64,000 bases of DNA from NCBI GenBank assembly GCA_033816765.1, contig CM066296.1:1860001-1924000 (forward strand). The letters are read 5' to 3'. Each line of letters begins with the position of its first letter. Within the stretch, counting starts at the first letter, position 1. The notes beneath the pieces were generated by a model. It was not told where the DNA came from. It ran no database searches and worked only from the letters and a program-made list of their open reading frames with translations. Shown here piece by piece: positions 53,301-64,000 of this stretch. The DNA comes from Nothopassalora personata. Its lineage: Eukaryota; Ascomycota; Dothideomycetes; Mycosphaerellales; Mycosphaerellaceae. The position numbers and the translations under genes were made by a program.

Positions 53301-56300
53301 GGCAATTTGGATGTTTGGGTATTTAGGGTTTACTACTAAATAGACATATTTATCTCCTCGGATCTAAACTTACTAATAATCCTAGGACGTCCGTAGGCCC
53401 GCAAGGTGCGACTCACTACCCGTAACTACGATAATAGTTCATGGGAGGGGACTATTGCTAGCCGTAAAGGTAAAAGTGTTATGTTTACTACCCTAGTTAG
53501 CTCGGATAAGTGCAAGACCCTTTAAGAACTATTAAAAGCGTCGGGAAATGGAAGGGTAGGTTAAGTTACGGCGCTTAACCTACCGATTTGCTAAAGCCGG
53601 ATTTAATAAAATTAGTGAGGTTCTCGTACTATCTCGGAGAAACCTCGGACTTTAATTTACCGGTCCCGGGACCGGTAAATAGCTATAGTAAGGAAAACGG
53701 ATACGACTACGACACGACGTATCTATAGGACAACACGACGTATCTGTAGGAACCCGGTAAGGCTCTAACGCCTAGCAACCATTCAGCTCACTTATTAGGA
53801 TTGCTTAGGACTACTAGAGTAAAGGAACGAGTTGCAGAAATTGGAATAGGCGCGTTTAAGGGAGATTCTATTACTAACGTTTATTTAGTTTAAGGGGATT
53901 AGCCTTCCGAGATCCTAAGGCAATCTACATTAAATGCTTAGGCACGAAAGCAATAAGTAGGCTAACATATAGCTAATATTAGGATGCCGTAGGTCTTTAC
54001 GATGTACAAGTGTAAGGCGGACAAGAAGAAGCTAGTAGACGCGAGCGTTTACGAACGCCTAGAATCACGAGTTAAGGGAGATATAGAATAGAAGCGTAGG
54101 GCACTGTACCTAGAATCTAGGATGCCTAAAGGATAAGGACCGTTCGATAGGAAGTACTTAACTAAGAAATTCTTAAGTATTAAGCGAGGTAGCCGAATTA
54201 CTCTAGAACGACTTACCTTAATTAAGGTTAGCATTAAGCTATTGCTAATGGAAAGGGCCTTATTCGATGAGATGCTCTATAACCGGGAGGCAGTCCTCGC
54301 TTAGGATTTTAGTTACATAAGGCAAATTAGGCACGACGTCGTGCTACCTTAGAAGATTAACACGGTCCCTTATAGGCTATAGTAGGCACGCTCTATCCGG
54401 TTGCACCCAAGTCTTAGGGTAATCGTTAAGCGTATAATTAGAGCCCGGATTAAGAACAACATCCTAGAATACTTATAAGGGGTATACTCTAATAGCTAGT
54501 TCCTAGTCGTAAAGAAGGTTAATGCCTCTAGAAGCGATATGCTATATCGGTTAATTAACTTAGCTATGCTCCTAAATGAGGTTACTATACGCGATGCTAA
54601 CATTCCACCGGACACGGATAGCTTCTTAGAGGATTTTGCCGGTTACCGAGTCCCTTCACTTGTGGACCTGTTTTTAGGTTATAATTAGATTACTTTAGAT
54701 GAGTCCTACCGGGACTTAATAGCCTTTATGACCCCTCTTAGCCTAGTACGTAACACGACTCTACCTTAAGGAGCTACTAATTCAGTTGCTTAGTTCGTGC
54801 GTGCGGTAACAAAGATTCTACTTAATTATATCTCGCATCGAGCGAAGCCGTTCCTCGATAACATCGGTATTAAGGGACTAACTAAGGACTATAGGAATGC
54901 TAAAGTAGAGCCTAGGCTAAGGAGATGGGTCGTTAAGCATATCGTCTCCCTAGATCTAGTTCTTACTAACCTAGAGAGAGCTAGTGCGGTAGTTGCTAGA
55001 GGCAAATCCTAATGGTTATATAAAAAGCTTAAGATTGTTAGGTACGTTACCGGCCCGGATAGTCACTATCCTAACCTAAAGGTTGTAGCTAAGATCCTAG
55101 ACTAGCCTACGCCTACCTATATTAAGGAGGTCCGCACCTATGTGGGGCTATATATGTACTTCCGGATATAGATCCCCTAGTTCGTTATTATCGCTCGACC
55201 AATGTACAAGCTACTAAAGAAGGACGCCGAGTTCACCTAGACAGAAAATGAGCAGTTCTTTAAAGAAGAGGTTGCTAGATACCTTATGTAGGCTCTAGCC
55301 TTAGTTACCCTCTACTACTCACCTAGTGCTAGGCCCATCTTTGTCTTAGTTAATGCTAGCGGTACTAGATAGGGATATATCGTTTCTTAAGAATTAATAG
55401 ACAGTACTCAACGGCGTCACCCGGTGCGGTATAAGAGTGGAATCTAGAACGCGTTAGAATCTAGATATAATGCTAGCAAGCGGGAATGCCTTAGGGTCCT
55501 TAAGGGGCTTAAGAAGATCTAGAGATATATTACTAGCGTTAATTTTGTCCTTAAGGTTAATGCTAAGACACTTGTATAGCAACTTAACCGGCCGGCTTCG
55601 GACCTGCCTAACTCGGTAATAGCCCGGTAGGTCGCATAGATTAGGCTATTCACATTCGAAGTGAAGCACGTTACGGGAGCTAGGTATACTAGCCTAGATG
55701 CCCTATCTCGTAGGCCCTCTACACCTTAGGAACCTAGGAAAGCTAACGAAGACGAAGTCGACTAGATGATTAATAATAAGCTATTTGGGTACCCGGAGCC
55801 GGTCGGCACCTACCTAGTTGAAATCTAGAAAACACGACATCTCGGGGACTAATATTCTAAAAGCTCTTAGTAACTTGCTTAGGTTATAGAAACTAGGACC
55901 CGGCCCGATAGTGTTACCCGTACTAAGTACCGGCAACTAGTAAAGAAGAGCGTTAATTTCTTTATCCGAGACTAATTACTATTCTTCTAGAAGCGCCGAG
56001 GAGTACCGTTACAACTTGTAATTAACGATAATAAGGCTTAGAAGGAGATCGTTATAGAATGCTATAAAAGACACGGTCATCGCAGCGTTAAGGTCGTGTA
56101 TAACCTTATCTCCGATCGGTATTACTAGGACGGGTGCTTCGCCGATGTCTCTACGTAGGTTCGAAGTTATGCTCCTTATAGGTTTTACGAAGGCAACTAG
56201 CGCGCTAGTAAGCTTCACTTATCAAGCCCTTAGGTCATTAGTGAGAAGTGGTACTCGGACCCCGTCTAGGTGCATAAAAATAGATACCTCCTAGTTACGC

Positions 56301-57363
56301 GCGAAGCACTTAGCAACTAGATCGAGGCTAGAGTAACGAGGGCACCTCCTAGCTCTAAGACGGTTACTAAGTTTCTATACGGAGATGTCTTCTATAGGTA
56401 CGGCTACTGTGCTAAAATTGTGCTTAATAACGCTACGGTTTATACGGCTAAGGTTAAGCGGTTGCTCGTAGGGCTTAGTATTCGAAGGATCCGAATATTA
56501 CCGTACTATCCGCAGTCTAATACTCCGGTCGAGGCTAGATACCGTCCGATTCTTATAGCGTTAGTAAAGCTTATAAGGAACACATACCGCGGATAGGAGT
56601 AATAGGTACCCGCTATGTTATAGGCTAATAGGACCACGACCTGTCGTACTACTAGAATGACGCTAGCTTAGGTCCTATATAGCTATCGCACGATTCTACT
56701 AATTGAGGTTAAGCACCCGACGTAGGCGAATTACTAATAGGGATCGGTAAGAACGACTAAGGACCTACTTACTATACGTGCGCGTTAACTCTAGGCTCGA
56801 GACCTTAGTTTAGAAGAGCTACATGCTCGAAGAAAGCGACTAAGAGAACTTAGTAAGGACTACTTTAATTCTCACCGGAATATTAACTCTATTAGTTTCT
56901 AGAAGGGCGACCTTATTATAAGATTCGACAAGCTATATAAGGATAACTTCTCACGTAAGATCAGTCACCGATAGTAAGGTCCATATCGGGTGTCTAGTGT
57001 CTCTAGGGAGTTTAGTACCTATATTCTTAAGGAACTTAATAGTACGCTAATAAAGAGTGTTTAGGCACGAGAAAACCTTAAGCTAGTTCTAGAGCTTCGC
57101 CTAGATAACATAGGAGTACTAGGCCTAGATAATAGGATCGATCTCGTAATAGGGGAGGGAGAAGTTACTAATAGCGTCGCTAATAGCGAAGATAGTAGTA
57201 ATTCGAACGAGATCGAGCCTATCGCCGACGAAGACGTGCTATCTATAGGAGTTAACGAAAAGGGATCGTGTCCTAAACCGGAATCTAAGAAGCTATAGGT
57301 TAGGCCTTATAACCTTTCTATAGCTGAAATTTCACAGTTTAGTAGGATCGAGGCTAAGAACTA
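50344..57363 (+). pseudogene. gag-pol of the long Gypsy copy, RIP-broken
   Basis: The leader has GGTTAA/GGTTCAA tandem repeats (50424-50555). Gag runs from the ATG at 50736 (first 90 codons open, MEGVYRDSVPYKG), with a CCHC relic near 51838. The protease LDSGSE-type region is near 53180-53400 with LGRPWARKVR. RT follows (54300-55200), then RNase H (55280-55700, QLNRPASDLP and SLDALSRRP), integrase with HHCC relic and the core ending LPYYPQSNTPVEARYRP (near 56500), and an acidic tail ending TAA near 57363. Nearly all stops are RIP-type. Confidence 0.75.
53655..53680. repeat. 26-bp perfect palindrome, copy in the second gag-pol
   Basis: Identical to 47522-47547, at the equivalent position downstream of the protease region. 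Confidence 0.8.
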
Positions 57364-57505
57364 ATTAGTTAGTAATAGCGTACGGAGTTCACTTCTACTA
57401 GGCATGTATTATATATGCCCTTTAGTTTATTAAGCCGATTCGGTTATCTAGACTTCACTTTATAGGGTGTTCTTACCTTAGTTAGGCCTTAGTTAGTAGA
57501 GTTAC

Positions 57506-57811
57506 ATTTACCGGTCCCGGGACCGGTAAATCGGATTACGTGATAGCGTGGCATGCCCCTACCGAATGCTCACCTAGGTAGTTACTAGCACTGGTTTTCG
57601 GTTATATATAGGGTTATCGGACCTTTAGTGTAACCTTAATGGTACTACTCTTACTACTTATAAGACCGGTCTCGGCGCTACTACCTTATAACGGTTATAG
57701 GGACATACGGTAAGAGGCATACTTAAGCGTAGCTCTCTACCTACTACTCCCTCTCTTTTTCTTTAAACACTAACACTATTACTAGAACTACTAACACATC
57801 CATCTACTACT
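57506..57811 (+). promoter_or_regulatory. Promoter-like segment before the third ORF
   Basis: A perfect copy of the 26-bp palindrome (57506-57531) is followed by a TATA-like TTATATATAG near 57602 and a pyrimidine-rich stretch (57740-57770) before the frame starts at 57812. This resembles a fungal core promoter internal to the element. RIP could have altered the details. Confidence 0.4.
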
Positions 57812-60800
57812 ATACATTAGACGGTTCTCTAGCCTCTCTCTTTACGACCTTAACCTTTAAAGCCCCTACCCCGACACTAAGCTTTTAAAGCTTACTAACA
57901 CTCTAGAGTAGTACTACGAGATAGCTAGCTCTTACGATCTTACTAATAGCGAATCCTAGTTATTATAGCTTTAGCTAGTTCTTCGTTACGCCCGGCTAGC
58001 TCGAGTATAGCGCTTACTAGTACTGTTACTAGGCTTACCCGCCTACCTTAGACCTTGTTCGAGTCCCTTCGCCTACCGGATAACGTTAAGCATGTCCTTA
58101 CTAACACGAACACGCCGAAGTCCGCCGCTAATGTTATGTTCCGAGAGCTTAGTCCTTAGAAGCGGGTTAAGGTGTTAAAGGACTTCTATAAGGGCTTCGA
58201 GAAGGTGTTCGAAGACTACTCCGTCTAGGTTAACCTGTTTTTCGAGGAAGTTAAGGGCGGCATAGGCAAGAGCTACTAGGATAAATTCCTTAGTAATAAG
58301 AAGCTCGATGTCTTGTTTCCTATTGTCGGTAAGATTCGCAAGACCGGTTTAGAGATTTGTAACCGAGAGAAGACTCTTTAAGCTACGCTTACCCGCTACT
58401 AGCTATAGTAGATAGACAATAAGATTCTTAATCGACGCGTTATCTCCGAGCTTTATAGTACTAATAGCGGTCGCCGCTAGTTTACGGCCTTTATTAACAA
58501 GTACCTAGATTACAGTAGGGCTATTAGTAGAATTTAGAGGGCATTAATCTAGCGTATAAAGATCGGCCGTAAGGGCATAGACCGCAAGCAAATTCTAGAG
58601 CCTAGTAATCTTACCCGGTGCGATAGGGAGGCTAAAGCACGTAGTATTAATCCGTAGTCGGCTAAGAGTAGGGAGATTATTAGAAGACACCGCCTAGCCG
58701 TCTATAAGGATAGCCTTCTATACTTTATAGAGGGTACTATTACTAAGAAGTCCGCATCCCTAGAGGATAGCATAGATTAACCTAGACCATCTAGCTAGTA
58801 ATAGCCTTAGCTACGTTAGCTACTACCGGGTAGTAAAGGTAAAGGACGTGTAAAGAGTACTACGCTAACTCCACTAGCCTCTACCTAGCCTATAGTCCTA
58901 TTGAGAGGCGGTCGTAAGTCGAGTCGACTTAAGTAGCTCCGTATAGGCGAGAGTATAGGTAAGGGCATAACTACGCCTACTTAATCCTCGCCTAACCGAA
59001 CGCTAGACGGCGTACCTATACGCGAAGACAGTCCGCTAGGTATACCGGTTAGCACCCTACGATCTACTCCGGCCCTAACTAAGAATAGTAATCCGATACT
59101 TACTATATTACCTTCGGCTATAATTAGGGATGTATTAGTCTTTAAGGATTAGATCCTATAAGAAGACGAGGCCCTCCGGATTAAGCGCGCTAACTGCATC
59201 TATAATAAGCGGTACTATAGCATTAAGTTTAGAAACTCGATTAATGTAGATAGTATTAACTAGCTACCTAAGTACCGGATAGCGGGCCTTAAGATGCTCG
59301 AATATGCTGTCTCGTAGGTTCTTAAGAGGGATAGTAAGGTTAGCGCTATAATGTGCGATTAGTATGTTCGAGATTTCTACTATAAGGCCCTCTACTTCGT
59401 TACGAATCCCGGTATTACCGCTAATACCCTATGTAAGCGCGCGCTTAAGGTCTAAGACTAGCTCTTTAAAGGTAAGAGTTTTTTAGCTATTAAGGTGAAG
59501 AATGGGTCGTAGTTTCGCCCTAATAAGCGTAGTTAGAAGACTATTAACCCGCTTAGCTACCTCCGTGTTTAAGGCAAAGTCGGCACTACGAGTAGTATCG
59601 TTACGTATGCTAACTATAACTAGATCCTCGATAAATTTAGCATTAATAAAGCTAACTAAGCCGATCTTAATAGTACCGGTACCTACATTAATAGTAACAT
59701 GCTATACTAGTATAATAACGCTAAACTAGCGCCGCGGGTTAAAATAGTTAGAGAGATAATAAGTCGAGAATTCGACGTGTACCGATAGTACCTACGAGAA
59801 TTAAATAAGGTTAGTAACGGCGGCGTCTACTAGAACATGTAGTATTCTCTAAGCTAATAGATCATGCAATAAGACCCCGGGCTATAGCTCTTATAAGTAG
59901 CTCTATACCCTTAATACTGCACTCGGTTTATCTCCTTCCCTAGGCCTACGATTTTTAGCTTTAATAGGGCTTATTAGGGGGGTAATGCGAACGCTATAGT
60001 ATAGTATACTAGGGTCGACTTAAACCTCGAAATTGAAAACTACTAGACTAGTAACCGGCTTAATATGCTGTACTCTCTCAACTTAGAGGGCACTAGTAGG
60101 CCGGAGTTTTTATACGGTTTCTATAAGTAAGGGAATGCTATAGAGTTCATCTAGTAGTGCCGGATTAACGACTGCATAGAAGACGGCCAATTTAAGCGTT
60201 TCTTCTCGGTTAGGGTTTAGAATTACCTAAGTAAGAATAGCATTAGCTAGTTTAGAGAGGACCTAAGCGCTAGGTAAATGCGGGTAACTACTATAGGCGT
60301 TCTAATAAGGTAGGCCGCACATAAGAAGACGCTACGTTAGATTAACCCTTACTTTATCGAGATCCGCGACGATAACTATCTTAAACTCTAGAGAAGCTAG
60401 AGCATGCACTAGGTAATAGACCTCTATCGTAACTTTAAGACGCTAAGTAAGAGCGCTGTAGGGTTTAAGTATCGACGCCTAGTACCCGGCTATCCTTTCC
60501 CTACGGCCGTATACCTTAGTAGCATTAGCCCTCTATCCGATGCCCTAGCGGGCTTGAAGTCTTAGAACGATAACGAAGTCATCCTTAATACTAGAAGGTA
60601 GCTTAATGCTACGGTCCGCCTAGACTCGGAGCTGTTCTATAAGAAGGTGCATAATTCGCGCGTCTGAGCTATGAAATTAATAGACAAGTAGCTTAGCTTA
60701 GTTACTACTCTCGAGTAGATGTGCTTTATAAGCGAAGGGCGTAATAAGAGCTTCTTCCGCAACTACTATAGGAACTTTACTAGCTAGCTACTTAGGGACG

Positions 60801-60980
60801 CGTCTAGTGAGACTAGTGTTAGCTACGATAACGAGTAGGTCTAGACAAAGGAGTTGTGTAAGAATGAGTAGAACTAAGTAGTTAGTGCGGGTTTATAGGC
60901 TCCTAGTTTCTAGTTCTAATTCTAGTTATGACTCTAGTTCTAATTCTAGTTATAACTCTAGTTCGAATTCTAGTTAATGC
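57812..60980 (+). pseudogene. Large third ORF (about 1,050 codons) downstream of pol, unknown function
   Basis: A single plus-strand frame runs from ATA (likely ATG before RIP) at 57812 to about 60980 without a frame change. It is broken by TAG/TAA and only a couple of TGA, as expected from RIP of CAG/CAA/TGG/CGA codons. The encoded protein is K/R-rich and mostly soluble-looking (segments such as VKVLKDFYKGFEKVFEDYS and FTAFINKYLDYSRAI). I saw no transmembrane segments that would suggest an envelope protein, and no gag, pol or transposase motif. It ends in a Phe/Gln/Leu repeat coded by a 24-bp tandem repeat. Standard fungal Ty3/Gypsy elements have no such ORF. Confidence 0.5.
60909..60980 (+). 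repeat. Three tandem 24-bp units at the end of the third ORF
   Basis: The units start TCTAGTTCTAATTCTAG and occupy 60909-60932, 60933-60956 and 60957-60980 with few differences. The length is a multiple of three, so the reading frame is kept. Confidence 0.7.
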
Positions 60981-61122
60981 TTCGGGTACGGGTACTTCTA
61001 GTCCTTAGATCTTACTTGTTTCTTATGATTACTTATCTTCCCTTAACTTACTTTCTAGCTACGCGATAGACTCGTCTTTAGATTTATTAGGTTACTAGTA
61101 CTAACACTCACTTATCTTATAA

Positions 61123-61455
61123 ATGGCGTTTACATTATTCGACTATCTAGCCCGTTCGGTTAATGCTAACCTAGCTACCTAATCCCTCGCTAGTTTCGTA
61201 GTATACGTTAACGTAGTGAAACGGGCGCGAGTCGCGGATTATTAACGTTACTATTACGGTCTCTATTAAAGAAATCCTTTCGACCTTTATAAACTGTCGC
61301 TAGTAGGCCCTAGGATTGCCTAACATCTTATATGTTAAGCTAAATAGTAGGATGAGCTACTATGCTACTATAAGACCACCTTAGCTTATAGCGACTAACT
61401 AAGCTACCTGTAGTGCCCGGGCTTACTGTTTTAGAACCTAAGGATAGGTTCGTAA
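61123..61455 (+). pseudogene. Fourth small ORF (110 codons) before the polypurine tract
   Basis: The ATG at 61123 (TTATAAATGGCG) opens a frame to TAA 61453-61455 containing only RIP-type stops. It begins MAFTLFDYLARSVNANLAT and is otherwise unrecognised. It ends 12 bases before LTR3. Confidence 0.35.
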
Positions 61456-61467
61456 TAGGGGAGGATA
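61456..61467 (+). other. Polypurine tract of the long Gypsy copy
   Basis: A purine run containing AGGGGAGGATA directly abuts LTR3, as expected at the 3' end of a plus-strand LTR element. This fixes the orientation. Confidence 0.6.
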
Positions 61468-61836
61468 TATTAACGACTAATAGGTTGTGTTAACCTTAGG
61501 TTTAGAGGGGGTCCCTTAGGTCCAACTTGCCCTAATTTCATTTAGGTTTAATTAGACATTTAGGTAAGCTAGTAGGACCTAGTATAGCTGTTAAGATATA
61601 TACTACGCAGTTAAGCATTGTAAGCGTAGCATTAAGGCAACAATTCAATTTATACCTCGCGAGTAGAGGGTATAGGGGTTTAGGGTCCGCCAATCCTCTT
61701 GTTTTATCTAGCTACTACGCTGCTCGTCACGTGACCTGATTTCCCGGTCCCGGGACCGGCAAATACCCCTGCTTACGTAAGCACCGCTCCATACTACCAC
61801 AACTCGGATAGGCCTACATAGGGTAGTTAGTAGACA
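61468..61836 (+). repeat. LTR3
   Basis: 369 bp, most similar to LTR1. It has a degenerate 26-bp palindrome at 61739-61764. It is followed by TTAATAG, also found at the outer edge of LTR1. Confidence 0.85.
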
Positions 61837-64000
61837 TTAATAGGCTCTTCAAGCTCGGCCGTACTATAAGTACTATATACGTCGTATACGTACCCTATAC
61901 TAACCGCGGTTATAGTTCTTATAGGCTAGAAACATCGATACTACCGCCGTAGATAGGGTATTCTTACCCCCTACTCTACGCGGTAAGTTTAATAAGGATA
62001 ATAATAATAAGGAGGAGGATAACGAGTAATTGCGCGTTCCGCGTATACTAGTCGCCTACTACGCGCCTATTCTCTATCTACGTAGCGCCGTCGCGCGCCT
62101 ATAAAAGTTTATTTTTTTAAATAAATAATCTTCTCTCTACTCTTCTCTCTCCTCTCCTCCCTCTCTAATATTATTACTATTAGGGGTGTTTACTTAACTA
62201 AGTAAGCGAGCCTTTTAATAAGACGGAGTATACTAGGAGTTCGGTAGGTCTTATATATAGGTTATAGCTAATATTACTATTAGGGGGAAGGGGCCCCTCT
62301 CCTATGTAGATACTATCGGGTAGCCTCCCCCCTATATTATTAAGAAAAAGAGGAGGTTATATCTAAAGGGTAAGGTTCTTATATCTAGCTACTAAAAGGT
62401 CGAGGCCTAAATATACGGTCTATACTCTCTCTTCTACGCCTTATATTACCTTCGTAGACGCCTTATAGTTAGCTACTATACGCGTAGTATTCGTAAATCC
62501 TTCCGCGCCTTATATCGTCTTCGCTAACGTATTATATTTAGCTACTATACGCGTAGTATTCGCGAGTCCTTATACTAGCTCCTAGCTATTGTACTCCTCT
62601 AGCTAGCCCTTCTATCGTACTAGGTACTATACCTTACCCTTATACTTACGCTTTCCTAGTACTACCTCTACTTTATATTCCCCGTACTTATTAGTAAGAG
62701 GTATAGTACATCTATCCTTCTCGCTACCCGCGTACGGCTCGAGGAGGGATATATAAAATATATTATAGATTCTTAATTCTACTAGTAGTACTAGGCGGTA
62801 CGCCTACGAACCGATAGCGTTAATAATACGATACGGTCTAATAAACTTTAGACCTATCTTCTTCTTTAGTAATACTAACCTTAGGTTCTTCGTAAATAAT
62901 AAGACTATATTACCTACATAAAAGCTCTTAGCCTTATAAGTCTTATTATAGTAGCGAGCCTAGATATCTACTACGGTTACCTAGCGCTTTATAAGCGTAG
63001 CGCGTATTTCTCGTATACGGTTAACTAAGTCTACCGCTACTAGTACCTCCCCTTCCCGGATCTCGCCTCGAGATCCTATAGGTGTTAGGGCAATCTTAGG
63101 TCTCTAACTATACGCTATCTCGAATAGGCTTATACGCAGCGTAGGGTAAACGCTATTATTATATACGAATTTAGTAATAGCTAGCTACTTAGCCTACTCT
63201 ATCTAGTTCTTAGTATACTAATAACGAAGGTACTATTCTAAGGTTTAATTTACCCTCTTAGTCTAACTATTAGTCTAAGGGTAAAAGGCTATAGATAGCT
63301 TACGCTTTACCTACGCCTCGAAGTAGAAGCTACTCTAGAACCTACTCGTAAATACTAACCCGCGGTTACTTACTATACCCGCTAGGATACTATAATACCG
63401 GACGACTTTGTCTCGTAAATTCCTTATATAGTCTCCGGCTATATATATCTTAGTTGTAGGGATATATAATTTTATTTTAGAGTAGCAGTTAACGATTACT
63501 AGGATTATATTATATATATATTCGCCTTACTTACTTAGTAGTATGTCCGTAATAAAATCTATAGTAATTTCTTACTATAGACCCTCTAGCCTAGGAAGTA
63601 GTTATAACTTACCGTAGGGTTAATAGCACCTCGCCTTCGAGGTTTAATATACTCTATAGTTTTCTCTATATTCTCTTATATCCTTACTAAGTAACTCCTA
63701 CTAGTAGTAACGTTATAGTAGCTCTTTAGTCTTTACCTTACTAAAGTGTCCTACGAGTAGGTTATTATAATATATATATAGTAACTATACCCTTACTACA
63801 TAGTCTTAGGGTACTATAAGTACGTTTAATAATAGACTAACCCGTCCTCTATATCTAGTCCTTAGCGTTACCTTAGCTAGGCGCCTACGATAAGTATATA
63901 ACGTACCTATTATCTCTTCCCTATACTATTTTTATTAGTAGTAAGAGTAGCTTGCCTAGGCTACCTTATATTATTATAGTATATACTTTTACTAGTAGCG
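61837..64000 (-). mobile_element. RIPped chromovirus remnant, minus strand (runs off right edge)
   Basis: The minus strand reads an integrase C-terminal region (KNLRLVLLKKKIGLKFIRPYR near 62880) and then a chromodomain (VEVVLGKRKYKG, then VQYLVRQKG-x-LEEYNS) near 62720-62590, with RIP stops. Above 63000 come further integrase-like sequences. It is a separate element from the three-LTR assembly, which is on the other strand. Its LTRs were not located. Confidence 0.6.

Larger units (their letters stand above)
43881..61836 (+). mobile_element. Three-LTR Ty3/Gypsy assembly (truncated copy plus long copy), RIPped
   Basis: Three LTRs of exactly 369 bp (43881-44249, 49975-50343, 61468-61836) bracket two internal regions on the plus strand. 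The first (44250-49974) carries gag to the start of integrase and stops abruptly at LTR2. The second (50344-61467) repeats it at high similarity and continues through integrase, a long third frame, a short fourth frame and a polypurine tract (GGGGAGGATA) before LTR3. LTR1 resembles LTR3 more than LTR2. The 7-mer TTAATAG occurs at both outer edges. This fits insertion of one copy into another followed by recombination that removed one LTR and the intervening part. Confidence 0.8.

Noticed and set aside
57812..60980. Envelope-like gene (errantivirus style) as explanation of the third ORF
   Set aside because: No signal peptide, furin-type site or transmembrane anchor could be seen; left as unknown.

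Overview
The window looks like nuclear DNA of a filamentous ascomycete (Pezizomycotina). Genes carry short GT..AG introns (48-113 nt) with CTAAC/CTGAC-type branch sites. The repeats show repeat-induced point mutation (RIP): CpA and TpG are strongly depleted, TpA is enriched, and coding remnants are riddled with TAG/TAA. The gene content (pectin-degrading enzymes, a tannase/feruloyl esterase, a small secreted Cys-rich protein) fits a plant-associated or saprotrophic lifestyle. I cannot name the species.

Layout. (1) 1-3200: RIP-degraded DNA with a RecQ-like helicase relic on the minus strand. (2) 3373-7896: gene island with an F-box protein whose frame is cut by a stop, a GH105 unsaturated rhamnogalacturonyl hydrolase (minus) and, divergently, a four-exon MFS transporter of the allantoate-permease type. 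(3) 8370-31893: a 23.5-kb nest of transposons. A Mutator-like element with long inverted repeats was entered by a RIPped chromovirus (9167-29199, TSD CTATC). That chromovirus was entered by a Copia element (11536-17149, TSD AGCTA) and by a nearly intact, un-RIPped Ty3/Gypsy chromovirus (19121-26512, TSD AGTAC, identical 161-bp LTRs). (4) 32035-41412: second gene island with a PL4 rhamnogalacturonan lyase, a gutted MFS pseudogene, an orphan gene fragment, a small secreted Cys-rich protein, a five-exon tannase-family esterase and a three-exon MDM35 homologue on the minus strand. (5) 41560-64000: RIPped retroelements, dominated by a plus-strand Ty3/Gypsy assembly with three 369-bp LTRs (43881-61836). 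Downstream of pol it carries a RIP-broken open frame of about 1,050 codons, a further 110-codon frame, and a recurring 26-bp perfect palindrome.

How the genes fit together. PL4 lyase cuts the rhamnogalacturonan-I backbone outside the cell and leaves unsaturated oligosaccharides. The GH105 enzyme, which lacks a signal peptide, would remove the terminal unsaturated galacturonyl residue inside the cell. The MFS transporter next to it is a candidate importer. Removing the transposon nest makes GH105, MFS and PL4 immediate neighbours, so an ancestral pectin-side-chain cluster appears to have been split by transposons.

Limits: all family calls come from motif reading, with no database search. Coordinates inside RIPped DNA are approximate except where LTR, TIR or TSD edges were aligned by eye.
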